From: Smittia aterrima | Lineage: Eukaryota > Arthropoda > Insecta > Diptera > Chironomidae | Length of the DNA stretch: 64,000 nucleotides | Direction: 5' to 3' | Assembly: GCA_033063855.1 (NCBI GenBank) | Contig: CP093829.1 | Location: 17,143,537 to 17,207,536, forward strand | Shown: piece after piece, positions 24,110-35,094 of the stretch | How positions within the stretch are numbered: the stretch's first letter is position 1 | How the letters are laid out: each line of letters begins with the position of its first letter | The notes under the pieces: generated by a model | Told to the model about the DNA's origin: nothing | The model's input: the letters and a program-made list of their open reading frames with translations, nothing else | Databases searched by the model: none | Position numbers and translations under genes: made by a program

Positions 24110-24660
24110 TCCTCGGGTTGATATATTGAAATGCCTGAACATCGTTGAAGAATACTTTAAAAAATTTGTGCATTAGGACCGACACAGGATAACTCTCGTA
24201 GAAGTAGGAGCCAATAAATCTTCCAACGTCTGATGTAGTCCTTTTCCAAAAAGCTCATGATTTCTACCAACAAATCGAGTATAATGATGACGAAACATCT
24301 GAGTTGAAACCTTCTAAAATGAAACTGAGCAGATTTATTTTACAATCCACGTGCCAGACGTCCCTCATGACTTTGAGGACACTGCGAGTAAAGTATCTGG
24401 AAGCTTCGATGAAATTGTAAAAGTTTTTCTTCTTAAACTTGAAGCATTTGATTTCATTGAGTCTAGCACGGTCGTCGATTACTTGGACTATAAAATCTCT
24501 ATTGGACTATGAAAGAAGACATTCCCGAGCTCAACAAGATTTCTTTTCTGGAAAGTTAAAACCCCATCTGGCGGCGTCTTTTGAATGCTTCTGCCCAAAG
24601 TGTTCCATGTTTTTCACAGTTCGTAAGCTTCGGGCTAAATATTTGTTTACCATCGTGGAA
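24110..24660 (+). pseudogene. possible decayed coding region of unknown family
   Basis: In the roughly 1-kb divergent spacer between the MMP and DNAJC21 genes, coding-like peptides appear in shifting plus-strand frames, broken by stops: EEYFKKFVH, then LFQKAHDFYQQIEYNDDET, then a run containing FTIHVPDVPHDFEDT and DYLDYKISIGL, then FECFCPKCSMFF. Frame changes are needed between these pieces and no intact ATG-led frame covers them. This pattern suggests a broken gene or an old insertion. It could also be chance; no family was recognised. Confidence 0.25.
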
Positions 24661-24680
24661 ATCAATTTTAGCTAAGTAAA

Positions 24681-26366
24681 ATGTCCAAGACTAAAATGCA
24701 ATGTTATTACGAAGTCCTGGAAGTCGAGAGAGACGCCAACGATGATATTCTCAAGAAAAATTATCGAAAACTTGCGTTGAAGTGGCATCCAGACAAAAAT
24801 ATAACTAACGAAGTAGAAGCTAAACAGAAGTTTCAATTGATCCAGCAAGCTTATGAAGTTCTTTCTGATATGCAAGAGCGAGCTTGGTATGATAAACATC
24901 GTGATCAAATTCTCAGAGGAAATCAATCTAATTATGAAGACGATAGGTAAATTTAGATATTTTTTTCTTGGCAATCATATTAAAATATTTTCTTTTTCAG
25001 TTTGGATGTATACGCTTATTTCACAACTTCGTGTTATTCAGGATTCGGTGACGATGATAAAGGATTTTACACTGTTTATCGCACAGTTTTTGAAAAGCTA
25101 TCAGCTGAAGATATCGAGTACATGGATAATCCTGAAGATTATGAAAATATTCCTAAGTTCGGCGATTCGAAAAGCAATTTCGAAGATGTGATTAACTTCT
25201 ACGGACACTGGGAGTTCTACTCAACGAAGAAATCTTTTGCTTGGCTGTTTACACATAACATTAATGAAATCCGAGATCGACGAGTACTTAAACTTGTGGA
25301 CAAGGAGCATAAAAAAATTCAGCAAAAGGCGCGTAAGGAGCGAAACGAAGAAATCCGATCACTAGTTTTGTTTGTTAAGAAACGAGATCGACGAATGATT
25401 GAGTATAGAAAAATGCTGGACGAGAAAGCTCAGAAAAATAGATTAAAGTCTGAGCAAAACCGTCTCGAACAGATCAAAAAGAGAAGTGACGAGATTAAAG
25501 AACAACAGAAAAGTTCTAAGCTAACATCTGAACACGAAGAACAGCTAAGACAATTAGAAGAAAGTTACTTCAATCAATATTCTGCTAGTGACGGCAGCAA
25601 TATTAGTGAAGACGAAAAGTCTGAAACTGATGACTTGAACACTGGCGATCCTGATGAAGATGAAGCCATTTATGAAGATGAACTGTATTGTGTAGCGTGT
25701 AACAAGTTCTTTAACAGCGAAAGCGCGAAAACCAATCACGAAGCCTCTAAGAAGCATAAACAGAATTTGGAACTACTTAAAGCTGAGATGAATAGTGAAG
25801 AAGAAAAATTTCAAAATGTCGTTGAAGCAAAGGATGACAGTAATGAAACTGCTCATGTGAGCGAGGAAGAGGATAAAATTGATGAGGATAGTGCTTTAGA
25901 AGAACTTGAGCCAGCAAAATTAGTAAAAGGAAAGAAATCAAAAAAGAAGAATAAGAAAACTGTTTTACAAGAAGAAATAGATCATGAAGAGTTTCAAGAA
26001 TCAGTTACGATAAAAGAGGATTCACAAATTGAGTTGAATCTTAATGTTGAGTCTGACGACGATGTCTGGTCAAGCAACAAGAAATCCAAGAAAGCCAAGT
26101 CTAAAACTAAAAACAAATCTGAAAAGGTCGTTACGATAGAAAAACCGGAGAAAATTGAAGAATCTGTCGTTGAACCAGAAGCTCTTGTGGAATCACAGGG
26201 ATCCGAGAGTGTGAATGAATTACGATGCGCTACATGTAATGAGAAATTTCCCTCCAAAAATAAATTATTCGCACACCTCAAAAAGACCAACCACAGCATC
26301 TATCTTGGAAGTGCTCAACCAGCAAAGTCCTCATCGGATAAATCAAACTCAAGAAAAAAGAAATAA
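24681..26366 (+). CDS. DNAJC21: DnaJ homolog subfamily C member 21 (JJJ1-type co-chaperone)
   Basis: Two exons, 24681-24946 and 25001-26366, with a 54-bp phase-2 intron, give 543 residues. The J domain is residues 7-75 with the Hsp70-activating HPD at 36-38. A charged helical middle region follows, then two U1-type C2H2 zinc fingers: Cys319/Cys322/His335/His341 and Cys498/Cys501/His514/His520, separated by an acidic/lysine-rich linker. J domain plus two such fingers is the signature of DNAJC21/yeast Jjj1, which stimulates Hsp70 to release the shuttling factor Arx1 from pre-60S ribosomal subunits in the cytoplasm. Length is normal for the family. A polyadenylation signal AATAAA lies at 26407-26412, just before a transposon-like insertion. 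It is divergent from the MMP gene. Confidence 0.95.
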
Positions 26367-26443
26367 TTTCAAAGTTTAAATTGTAAACATGAAATTCATC
26401 AATTGTAATAAATATAAAGGTACTATTTGAACTACCTAAGACT

Positions 26444-27200
26444 TAGGGTGTCCATCAGCAGTTGACGAAAAACACTAAGATTTTGGTCGAAATACGCTAT
26501 AAAACGCTATAATTTTAAAAACACCTAAAATCCAGTAAAATTTAAGTGAAAATAATCGTTTTTTGACGTTTTCATGTCACAACGCATAGTAAAAGTCTAA
26601 GAAAAAACGAAATAAAATTCCCAACGACTGGATTCGCAACCTCATACCAAAAATATCAATTAAAAAGCAAGCGTTTTTGAGTGTAGTTAACACATTCGGT
26701 TCAGAAATTTCTTTTCTTTATTCGGATGAGTTAACAATTAATCTTCGTTAACCAGTTTACAATACAGCAATTACATATTTTCATACAGATTTAGTTTTTT
26801 TTTGTTCTGATGAGGACGACGTTGACTCTTGAATTTTGCTCCGAAGCTGAATCTGAAGAACAACTTCTAAAAAGTTTGAAGTCCGAATTCAGCAAAAAAA
26901 AATTCGAGTTTGTAGCCACAACACAAGCCAGCACGAATCAAGCAAGTTCACAACGAGTTAAGAAGAAAGGAATCTTCAGGAAGACTTGAGAATAACTAAA
27001 GTCTTTAGTTGATGAAAAAATGAAAAAAAGAATTTTACTTTTCCCTTGGATGTGACTTCATTTTGATAAAAATTGAAACGTTTTTTTGAAAAATCTGAAA
27101 AACGCTAGAAAAACGACCGAAAATGAAAAACGCCGCTATGCCGCGGGTAACGTCAAAAAACGCTATAAAATAGCGGAAAAAGCTATAAATGGACACCCTA
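26444..27200. mobile_element. non-autonomous hAT-like element (757 bp)
   Basis: The ends are perfect inverted repeats: TAGGGTGTCCAT at 26444-26455 and ATGGACACCCTA at 27189-27200. Directly outside, ACCTAAG stands at 26434-26440 and 27201-27207, a probable 7-8 bp target duplication (the left copy is separated from the repeat by three bases). Both subterminal regions carry several copies of CGCTATAAAA-like motifs facing inward. TAGGG-type ends and an 8-bp-class duplication fit the hAT superfamily. The interior holds only a short broken coding remnant (about 26830-26990), so the element cannot encode its own transposase. It starts 78 bp past the DNAJC21 stop. Confidence 0.65.
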
Positions 27201-27534
27201 ACCTAAGTTAATCTACCTAAATTAATTCTTGACAATCGAAATATGCTTATAAAAACGTTTGAGAACCTCTTGTTTATCTATTATTGACGTTTCTGTATAC
27301 AGAAAATAAATTGAGAACAATGAATTTAATTAAATTAAGTAAGTAATGACGAGTGATTTTTTTTTGTTGTTTCTGTTGAATTTCGTAAAAAATAAATACC
27401 GTTCTAATAAAAAAAAAACTTTCGTTAAATTTGAATTGGGAAGTCGAGGGGACAAACAACAAAATAAGTTTTCAAATCATCAGAAATATAAATTAGAAGA
27501 TTGATAAATCAATTTTCTAACTGAAGATTGATAA

Positions 27535-29184
27535 ATGCCAAAAACATCAATTATGACTGAAGACATGGAAGTCTGCTGCGTTTGTACTTCAATGAATAGC
27601 GGAAAATTCAATCGAGTATCTTCAAACTTCGTCAAAATAGAAAACAAATTCATTCCAATTTCGGAAATAATCCTAAATCAACTAAAACTCATTCATTACG
27701 AGGTAAATTCGTTACTTCTCATGTTTTCTAAGCTAACCCTTTATTTTTAGTATGATCCTGATGATGAGAAGCTAATGTCGATTTGCGAAAACTGTCAGAA
27801 TGTTTGTGTCCGATTTTACTTCTTTTGGAAAAAAGCAAGAAAGTCTCAGGAGAGTTTCTGCTTAAGAAAACCTCCAATTGAATCTCAAGAAACACAAACA
27901 GATCCTGAAGAACCAGTAGTAATGCACACAATCGACATTGTCGAAGGATTCATTAAAAACGAGGCTGTTCAAATATTCATTGAAGACGAAAGTGAATCGA
28001 GACTGATTATCGAGCGAGTCCATCGGAAAATAAAGAAATTGATGCAACAGGAAGATGGTAAAACTAATAATTTATATGAGCCTTTTGAAGATACTTATTT
28101 CAACAATGAGGAGCAATTCGAGGCATATCAAGAAGAAGAGATTGTTACAGTGGACGATACAAAACCAAACGAAAAGTCAGATGATTCTATTCGAGAAGAT
28201 CCAGAGGACGATATAGTCGAAAAATCTACGAAAAACGTAGAATTTGTAGAGAGAACACCTGAGTACATGATCAACGCTAACAAGCCTTCAAGACGTCACA
28301 AAGATCCTGATAATTGGATTCGAAATAAAGTAAAGACCGCTCGAGCTAAAGGGAAAGAATACAAAACGAACAGTGGCAAAGTCATTCCAGCGAAACGTAT
28401 GCAAAGTCCGTGTACTTGTCGAATGAAATGTTCATCAAAAATATCTGAAAACGACCGTAAAATTAATTTCGACAATTATTGGGCTTTGGGGAGTTTCATT
28501 CTTCAACGGAAATTTCTCTATGAACATCACAAAACAGTTCCTGTCCAAAGACGTCGATTTAGAAAGAGCGAAGTTGGAAAAGGCCGAGAGTATTCATCTC
28601 AGTATTATCTTGACAGGTCAACACGCAACGGAAGCATCGATCAAGTTCATGTTTGCGAAAAAATGTTCCTCAAGACACTTGATATTTGTAGGAACATTGT
28701 TTCATATCTCCACAAGAAAGCTCAAACCGGGAAAGTACAAGATCTTCGTGGCATCACAAAGCGAAAGCTTTCTGCAGGTCACGAAGCTGCCATCGCTCAG
28801 ATCAAAGCTTATCCCTTCTATCATCTTGAAACTCCGATGCCGTTAAGCAAGATATTCCAACTCTATCAACAAGAGTGTTCGGAGAAGGAAATTGAAGCAG
28901 TGAAAAACCACACTTACAGGAAATTATTTGCGGAGCACAACGAAAGCGAATTTCTCAAGCGCGTCAAATCATTCTGTGAGATATGCGACGAATATGAACA
29001 GTCGAGTGAAGATATTAAGAAGCTTTTAGAGGAAAACTTTCTGAATCATCTTAATGATAATGAGAAATGTTTACAGAAATCAAAAAGAATCCAAACATCT
29101 CATAACTCAGACAAGGAAGTTCAACCTGACGACACTGATGATTATATTATCGAAGAACATTTAACCGACGAAGAGATTGAATAG
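27535..29184 (+). CDS. ZAD-domain protein fused to a truncated transposon-associated domain
   Basis: Two exons, 27535-27702 and 27751-29184, with a 48-bp phase-0 intron, give 533 residues. Residues 12-80 look like a zinc-finger-associated domain: a CxxC near the start (Cys14/Cys17) and a second at Cys68/Cys71 (ICENCQNVC), the four ligands of this insect dimerisation module. No C2H2 fingers follow. An acidic linker leads to a region (about 250-470) matching a family common in arthropod genomes: WIRNKVKTARAKGKEY, then CTCRMKC (277-283), NYWALGSFILQRKF, VCEKMFLKTLDI (Cys358), YRKLFAEHNESEF and CEICDEYE (465-472). In longer relatives more sequence follows; here the protein ends in an acidic tail. 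AATAAA is at 29195-29200. It may be a domesticated nuclear DNA-binding or regulatory protein; the function is unknown. A start at 27553 is also possible. Confidence 0.8.
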
Positions 29185-29338
29185 ATTTTCTTTCAATAAA
29201 AAAATTAGTTTATTAAAAAATAATTGAATTTTCATTAATAGCCATTTGAGGTATACACAAATTTTAATTTATTTACAGCGCATATAAAACTTGATGATTC
29301 AAAATTGAATTAAATAATTTAATTAGTAGAAAATTTGA

Positions 29339-29381
29339 TGATTCAAGCTCGAGTCAAAAAAGAAAAGTCGAGCTTGAATCA
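29339..29381. repeat. perfect 14-bp hairpin between convergent 3' ends
   Basis: TGATTCAAGCTCGA (29339-29352) is mirrored by its reverse complement at 29368-29380 plus A29381, with a 15-nt A-rich loop. Weaker copies of the same CTCGAGCTT-like words follow to about 29450. It lies in the roughly 300 bp between the 3' ends of the ZAD gene (plus) and the Spaetzle-like gene (minus). It falls within or just past the Spaetzle-like 3' UTR, whose AATAAA is on the minus strand at 29273-29268. Confidence 0.7.
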
Positions 29382-29488
29382 ATATTTAAAGTAAATTTTG
29401 GGGAAAGCGTCGAAGCTCGAGTGAAAATTCTCCGAACTAGAGCTTGAACGCTTAGAAAATCACTGGAGTTAAATGCTGCTGTGATTGA

Positions 29489-31546
29489 TCATGGCAGCAC
29501 TTCATTCACATTGCTCGACATTAACCCCGATGCGTATTTTGGCTTGCAGACGCATCCGCTCTCTACTAAGATATAATCTTGACCGGTGAGTGTGACAGGT
29601 CCAAGAGGAATAACGAGAAAGAGATATGGAACGTAAGTCTGAACACAATCGCCTCGAACTACGTCGCACTCAGTTGATCTGAAAGTGAAGAGGAGGATTT
29701 ATTAATATTTAATCAATCAAGACTCGAAGATAATTGGATTGCACTTACTCGCAAACTTCAAAAACAACTTGTTGAAGTAAGTCTGGGAATTTTTGGACAA
29801 TCGTCACGGGTTGACCAGAAGTCAAACTAACTCCATACATTGGAGCAGTTGTATTATAGCTGAAATCAAAGAAAATTAAAACGATTCAGCTTGAAAATGT
29901 CTCCCTTTAACTTACCGAGTCTTACACAGCCGAGCCGGAGTACCGCCGCATTCATTTTGCGAATTAAGTGATCGACCTGGAAAGAAATGAAAACGTTGGC
30001 TTTGAGCTAAAATCGAATTTACATAAAGAGATAGAAAATCGAAAACGCAAATATTTATTTGCGATCAAGGTGCGCACAAACGCTCTAGAAAATTGTTAGC
30101 AATTAAGATTTTTCACGCGAAATGATGCATGAAGCGACGATTGCAAGAAATAAAAGAAGAGAAAGAAAGGAAAATTGATTCGGAACAGTTATCGAATGTG
30201 TAGAAACAATTGCGCTACATAAACACAGACGGAAAGGGCTTAAGACCAAGCACGATTCGAACTGTTTAGTCACACTCTGACATGATTGCGAGAATCTCGG
30301 TCGAGCTGATGATTAATTAAGGAGATTATTCTTTGCCGGTGAGGTCAGTTCTTCTGTATGTAAACACTTCGCTCTCTCTGCGGTCTCTGTGGGCTTGAAT
30401 ATCGATTAATAGCCGCCCATAGATATTGATTTAGTTCCACATTCTCTCGCTCGATTATTTCTCTGTCAATTTAATTTTTCGGCACAAAAGCTTGACACAC
30501 TTTGTTTTCGGCGAGCTGCGGCGTTTGTCGCTCGCAATAAAATTATCGGATGGGAGAGAAAGAAAAGCACACATATCGAAACGACAAGCGATAACTGTTC
30601 TTTGCCTGATGATGGCTCGTCGTACATTTAAGAGAAAAAGAAAATCTTGAGGGCAGTGGACGGTTGAAAGTGATTTCTGCGCGCAATATCTAACGGGACA
30701 CTGAAATCTTAAGATGAATCACATTAACATCTTCCGAAACTCACCGTGTCTTGTATTGGGTTGGTCATCGTTGACTTCGCGATAAGCATTAAGAAGCGTT
30801 GATTGCATCACCATCGGATCAAGTGTTGTCGGCATATGGCTTTGTCGTCCTTTGCGCGACGATCCACCACTGAATGCACGATTAATCGTTGAGCTTGGAT
30901 AGGGAAGGTTCGTTGGTCCAACGCAATGCGGTGAATCTATGAGAGCATCGCCTGAGAGATACTTTAGCTTCGATCCGGTTCCACTGCATTTTTCTGTTGG
31001 AAAACTTGGCCAAAGTGACTGAACTGATGAGCTGAAGACACTAAGAAGCAAACCGAGCGTCGCTATAAGCTGAAAACGAAATCGGTCAAATTAGAAACTT
31101 TCCGGAAGAATTCCACGAATGATTAAGATCGCTAGCAATTGGATTTAACGGCTTTTGAGTTAAACATTGCAAATTGCTGTTAATTTATGAGAAAAGAGCA
31201 AAAGTCGTGGATGTGAATGAACGTCGGCGGAAGACAACAAATTCTCATTGAACTCAGTAGCTGAAGTTAATCTTTTGTTCTCTTATTTTCCTCTCAGCAT
31301 GAATGGATCCCGCGACTAATAAAACACAAAGCTGTTGTTTAAATTACAGTGGAATCTCTAATGTAGAGTAAACGTTAAGAACTTAAAATCTTCGTGATGA
31401 TCTTTCACCTTGCGATCACTTTCCCAGGGCAATTTTCTTTAAGAGCTTTCCCTGTAACAGCACAAAGACCTGAATCTTCACCTCTGACTCACCACAATGG
31501 GCTTATACATGGCTCATCATTTTCGTTTTCAACTCGCTTACCATTG
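29489..31546 (-). CDS. Spaetzle-like cystine-knot secreted ligand
   Basis: Five coding segments: 31546-31544 (the ATG alone), 31069-30745, 29976-29916, 29859-29749, 29678-29489. Introns are 474, 768, 56 and 70 bp; all phases agree; 229 residues. The N terminus MLIATLGLLLSVFSSSVQS is a signal peptide. A pro-region follows, with a Ser/Gly/Arg-rich stretch (SGGSSRKGRQS). The C-terminal domain of roughly 100 residues has cysteines in CGGTPARLC, EVCESTEC, GDC and SGCVC, the spacing style of the Spaetzle/neurotrophin family; the usual CCxC end reads GCVC here. Family members bind Toll receptors after proteolytic cleavage. Which Spaetzle this is cannot be decided. The start codon ends exon 1 directly at a GTAAGC donor and has a good upstream context, but that first exon is the weakest part of the model. 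Confidence 0.6.
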
Positions 31547-33052
31547 TTGATTCTGCTCACTTTTTCTTGCCGTGAAAAAAGTTGAAAAAAGAATGTTACG
31601 ATCGCGAGGTAAATGAACAGACAGCAACAGATTCTTAAGCGAGCAAGAGAACAATGAGATCATGTTCATTGCAGAACATAGAGGAACGTGATGGTGTTTT
31701 GAATGAGGAGGGTTATCTGATGTTCTTGAGTCAGTCGACGAGCAATAAGCTTAGACACGTCTCAATGAAGATTAGTGACCCTGATCTTTGCGTCAGGTAA
31801 ATTCTGTTCTCACTACTGAGATGACCCCTTACGTGGAAAGCGTTTAAGCAATTCGTGCCACAAACATAAATACTTGATTTGCCCGACCCTCTCGTTAATC
31901 GTGAGGAAAAGTTTAAGTTTAAGAGAATCCACGCGACCTGAAGAGAGAGAAATTAGGACAATCGATGAGGTGCGCTGCAAATAGAGACACACGGTCGGGC
32001 TCCAAAATGGGAAAAGTAGGTAAGAAAAGGTCTGCACGTCGTGTCTCGTCTTTGTTATGTTTGCTAGAGAGTGAATGAGAAACGCGGTAAAGGAAGCAAA
32101 CCGATAATGAAGGCCTAAATGTGCCAAGCAATCGATGGATGAGCAATCATTAATTCTGGACACGAAATCGATAGAGATCGTCTTGTGAGTTTATTTTGGG
32201 ACGACGTCAAGGTTTTTCCTTGATTCGTGAAAATATTTGAAGCGCTCAGCGAAATGATGTTTCCCGCGGGAACCGTTAATTCCCATCAAGGCGCTTGATG
32301 AACTCATTTCACTGATATATTCGTTGGAACAACTCAAAGAGTCTTGAACCTGAACTTGATTTTTTTTTTCTTCGTTCCACGACTCGTTTTACGCCACTTA
32401 CATTTGTTAAATTAAAATCCATCGTTTGTCTGAGGTTTTCTCGTCTTTCTCTATTGACTTAATTAGTTTCTTGTAATTCGTTTTCCACTTAATTTTCAAC
32501 CGACAATTCCACTTTACATTATTTTCTGATGGCTTCGGTCTTAGTTAGCACTTCATCGCGATGAACTAATTTAAACTCGATTTCAGACGACACCAAAGAC
32601 AAAGCACAACATAACCCGACGAATTGCGATTGAAGACTGTTGGACGAGCTAAAGCGAAGTGTAATAAATGAAGTCAATGGAATTCTCCTTCGCCTTAACA
32701 CTAACATTGTCTTAGAAAGTTTTCCTCGAGATTCTCAGAATTTACAATCTGTTTTTTTTTCTTTTGCATTTCTTTCTTGATTCTTGTATTCTCTGGCGCA
32801 CATCATTTGAACTGTGTTAGTGTTGAGTGTCTTGGATTGCAATCGAGAGTCGGCAATTGAGAGAGCTTCTTAAGATGGTGTGGGAAGGTGAAGATCACGA
32901 TGATCTTGATCAGAGCTTAACGATCTTGTAGAATTTAAAAAATTGACACGTGACTTTATTTAATTCTCAACAAATTCTTCGTAAACAACAATAGACGAAC
33001 ATTTAGTAATACTCTTGACAATTAATTATTCCGAACAGATTGCTTATTGACC
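31547..33052. other. non-coding spacer
   Basis: Upstream region of the Spaetzle-like gene and 3' flank of the fibrinogen-related gene, whose polyadenylation signal AATAAA is on the minus strand at 32960-32955. Open frames are short and overlap each other. No other feature recognised. Confidence 0.55.
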
Positions 33053-34476
33053 TTAAAATTCCGCTGGACGAATCATCATCTTAACGCTCTTCAAAGAGCC
33101 CATAGATCCAGTAACTTCGTTCCAGTAAATTCCTTGATATTTGTTAGCTTGCTCGAGTTCTCCATCAGGAAAGTAGCGACCGTTCAAGTTTGATTCATCG
33201 CACGAATTGTACCACCAGCCACCAAGATGAGATCTTGCGCAGTTCCCATCCATCCAAGCGTCGTTGTCGTTGCTGAAAAATATTTTAAGAATTTGAAGAT
33301 TTAAGATAATTTGATAAACTCACTCAAAAGTTGAAAATTTCATTCCAGCGTGATACTTTAAAGAATCTCCAGCATTTCCTGAGAAAGTTCCAAGAAGGCT
33401 CAGGGAATATAAACTTGACTCTCCAGAAATTCCGAACGCAGAGTATTTCGCAGTTTTCTTTGTTCCATCGAAGCTTTCCATTACAATCATCAGTTCATGA
33501 ATTCGAGACGATGTAAGTTCGTAGATCTTCTCCAGTCCCATCCAGAATTCACCAGCAATGTTGCCGAATCCTTCTTTGTACTCATTCCACTGACGGAAGA
33601 AATCAGTTTTTCCATTGAGTCGTCTCTGGATTACAATCCAACCGCCGGACTCTTCAGCATCCATTTCACAGAAAGCGAAGAAATCTTTTCGAATTCTCCT
33701 AACACCTGACTCAGTGTTTGGATCGTTCGCTGAGCAAACTCCGTGTTCATTTCCGATTTCACTCTGCATTGGGATCAAAGCGAAAGGTGACGCATTATTT
33801 CTTGCCCCATTTACATTTCGAATATTCTTCTTAACCACCACAACATCTCGTTCAAGTCTTCCAATCGTGTTTCGAATAGCAGTGACGACGAGACTCAGAT
33901 TATCTAGCTTCTGACTAATATCTCCGTCGTTCGACTTTTCCTTCTCGGAAGCACTCAAGTCGTGATCGCTGTCTGGAAATCAAGAGGAAACTCATAAACT
34001 TTTCTTTGTAATGGGCAAATTTTAAAAGTAAACAAACGACTTGAAATAATTGTTATTTCAGAGACATAATTTTCGAAACAATAAAACTTGATTGTCAATG
34101 AGAAAATTGTAACTACTTGCCTCGAATCGACTCCATGAGAGTTTTGAGTTCTTCAATGACATTTTTAATCTCTCCAATTCCATTTTCCGATCGGGACTGC
34201 TCCAATCTGTTGATTTGCTGTCTCAGAGAGTTTGTTTCACTCCTGACGATGCTCGTAATTCGAGTCTCGAGCGATGACATCAATCGATCGGTGTTCACTA
34301 AAACTTCGTTCGAAGCTTCGGGATTTTGCGATCGCGTCTGTCAAAGGAAAATTTATGGAACTTTCATTAAGATAAATCAAATTTTTTTCTCTCACTCGCG
34401 ACCAGGCAATCGGATTTGTTTGTCCACTACATTTTCCAATCACAAAAATTAAACAAAATGCCGCAAAAATTTTCAT
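33053..34476 (-). CDS. secreted fibrinogen-related protein (FREP/ficolin-like lectin)
   Basis: Four exons: 34476-34396, 34337-34117, 33968-33324, 33272-33053; all phases agree; 388 residues. A signal peptide (MKIFAAFCLIFVIGKCSG) is followed by two predicted coiled-coil stretches (about 40-100 and 110-155), which in this family drive oligomerisation. The fibrinogen-like domain spans about 179-388: Cys179/Cys201, the GGWIVIQRRLNGKTDFFRQW core, EFWMGLEKIYELT, the calcium-loop motif DNDNDAW and Cys327/Cys340. These are the standard two disulfides. Insect FREPs are haemolymph pattern-recognition lectins that bind acetylated sugars or microbial surfaces; the ligand here is unknown. Exon 3 is reached through a tandem acceptor in which only the second AG keeps the frame. 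A TCAGTT initiator sits 35 nt before the ATG. Confidence 0.92.
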
Positions 34477-34507
34477 CGCGATTCACGTTCGTCGAATGCG
34501 TAAACCA

Positions 34508-34513
34508 AACTGA
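34508..34513 (-). promoter_or_regulatory. candidate initiator of the FREP gene
   Basis: Minus-strand TCAGTT with start A at 34511, giving a 35-nt 5' UTR. Unlike the lipase and MMP promoters, the +28 position (GAATC) does not fit a DPE, and no TATA box is seen at -31. Confidence 0.4.
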
Positions 34514-35060
34514 AAACTTCTCTCGCTAAGTTCTTCGATCACGAGAGACGATCGAGATGTGCGACGATAAAAATAACTCATCCGAACAAGAAGTGAGGCA
34601 TAAACATAAACTGTTTGTAGAGTTCATGTGTTCGCTGCTCAAATGTTTTCTTAAAAACTAAAAAAAAAATCATTTAGCGATGGAACTGATCTATTAAGAA
34701 TCAGCGATTGATTCGTCATCGTTCGCAGGTGAGCAGAGTTGTACTGAGGTCTTTGAAGATAAATGATTCTGATCCCCATCCACGTCTCTGTATGTAAACA
34801 AATTTGAGTTGTCATCGAGCAATGTAAGCAAGTTGTTTCCTCAAGCAAACACTAAGAGTTTACGAGCTAGGAGAGTATCGATAACCACAAACATTTGAGA
34901 GAGAAGCGTTTGCTGGAGGGGAAAAAATAATTTTTATTGCAATACTCATTGTTCAAGGCTCTAAACTCATGATCATGTTCAACAGCTGATAAAAAAGCTT
35001 ACAAAGTTGTTTATCACCGACAAACGACGCAAATTTTTAGTCGCTGCGTTGAGATCTCAG

Positions 35061-35094
35061 TCAGTTCTGACTCGAAATTTTGCTGGTCGAGATG
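35061..35094 (+). promoter_or_regulatory. initiator + DPE core promoter of the secreted LRR gene
   Basis: TCAGTT at 35061-35066 gives a start A at 35063. AGATG at 35090-35094 begins at exactly +28 and fits the DPE consensus, overlapping the ATG at 35092. The predicted 5' UTR is 29 nt. Confidence 0.6.
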
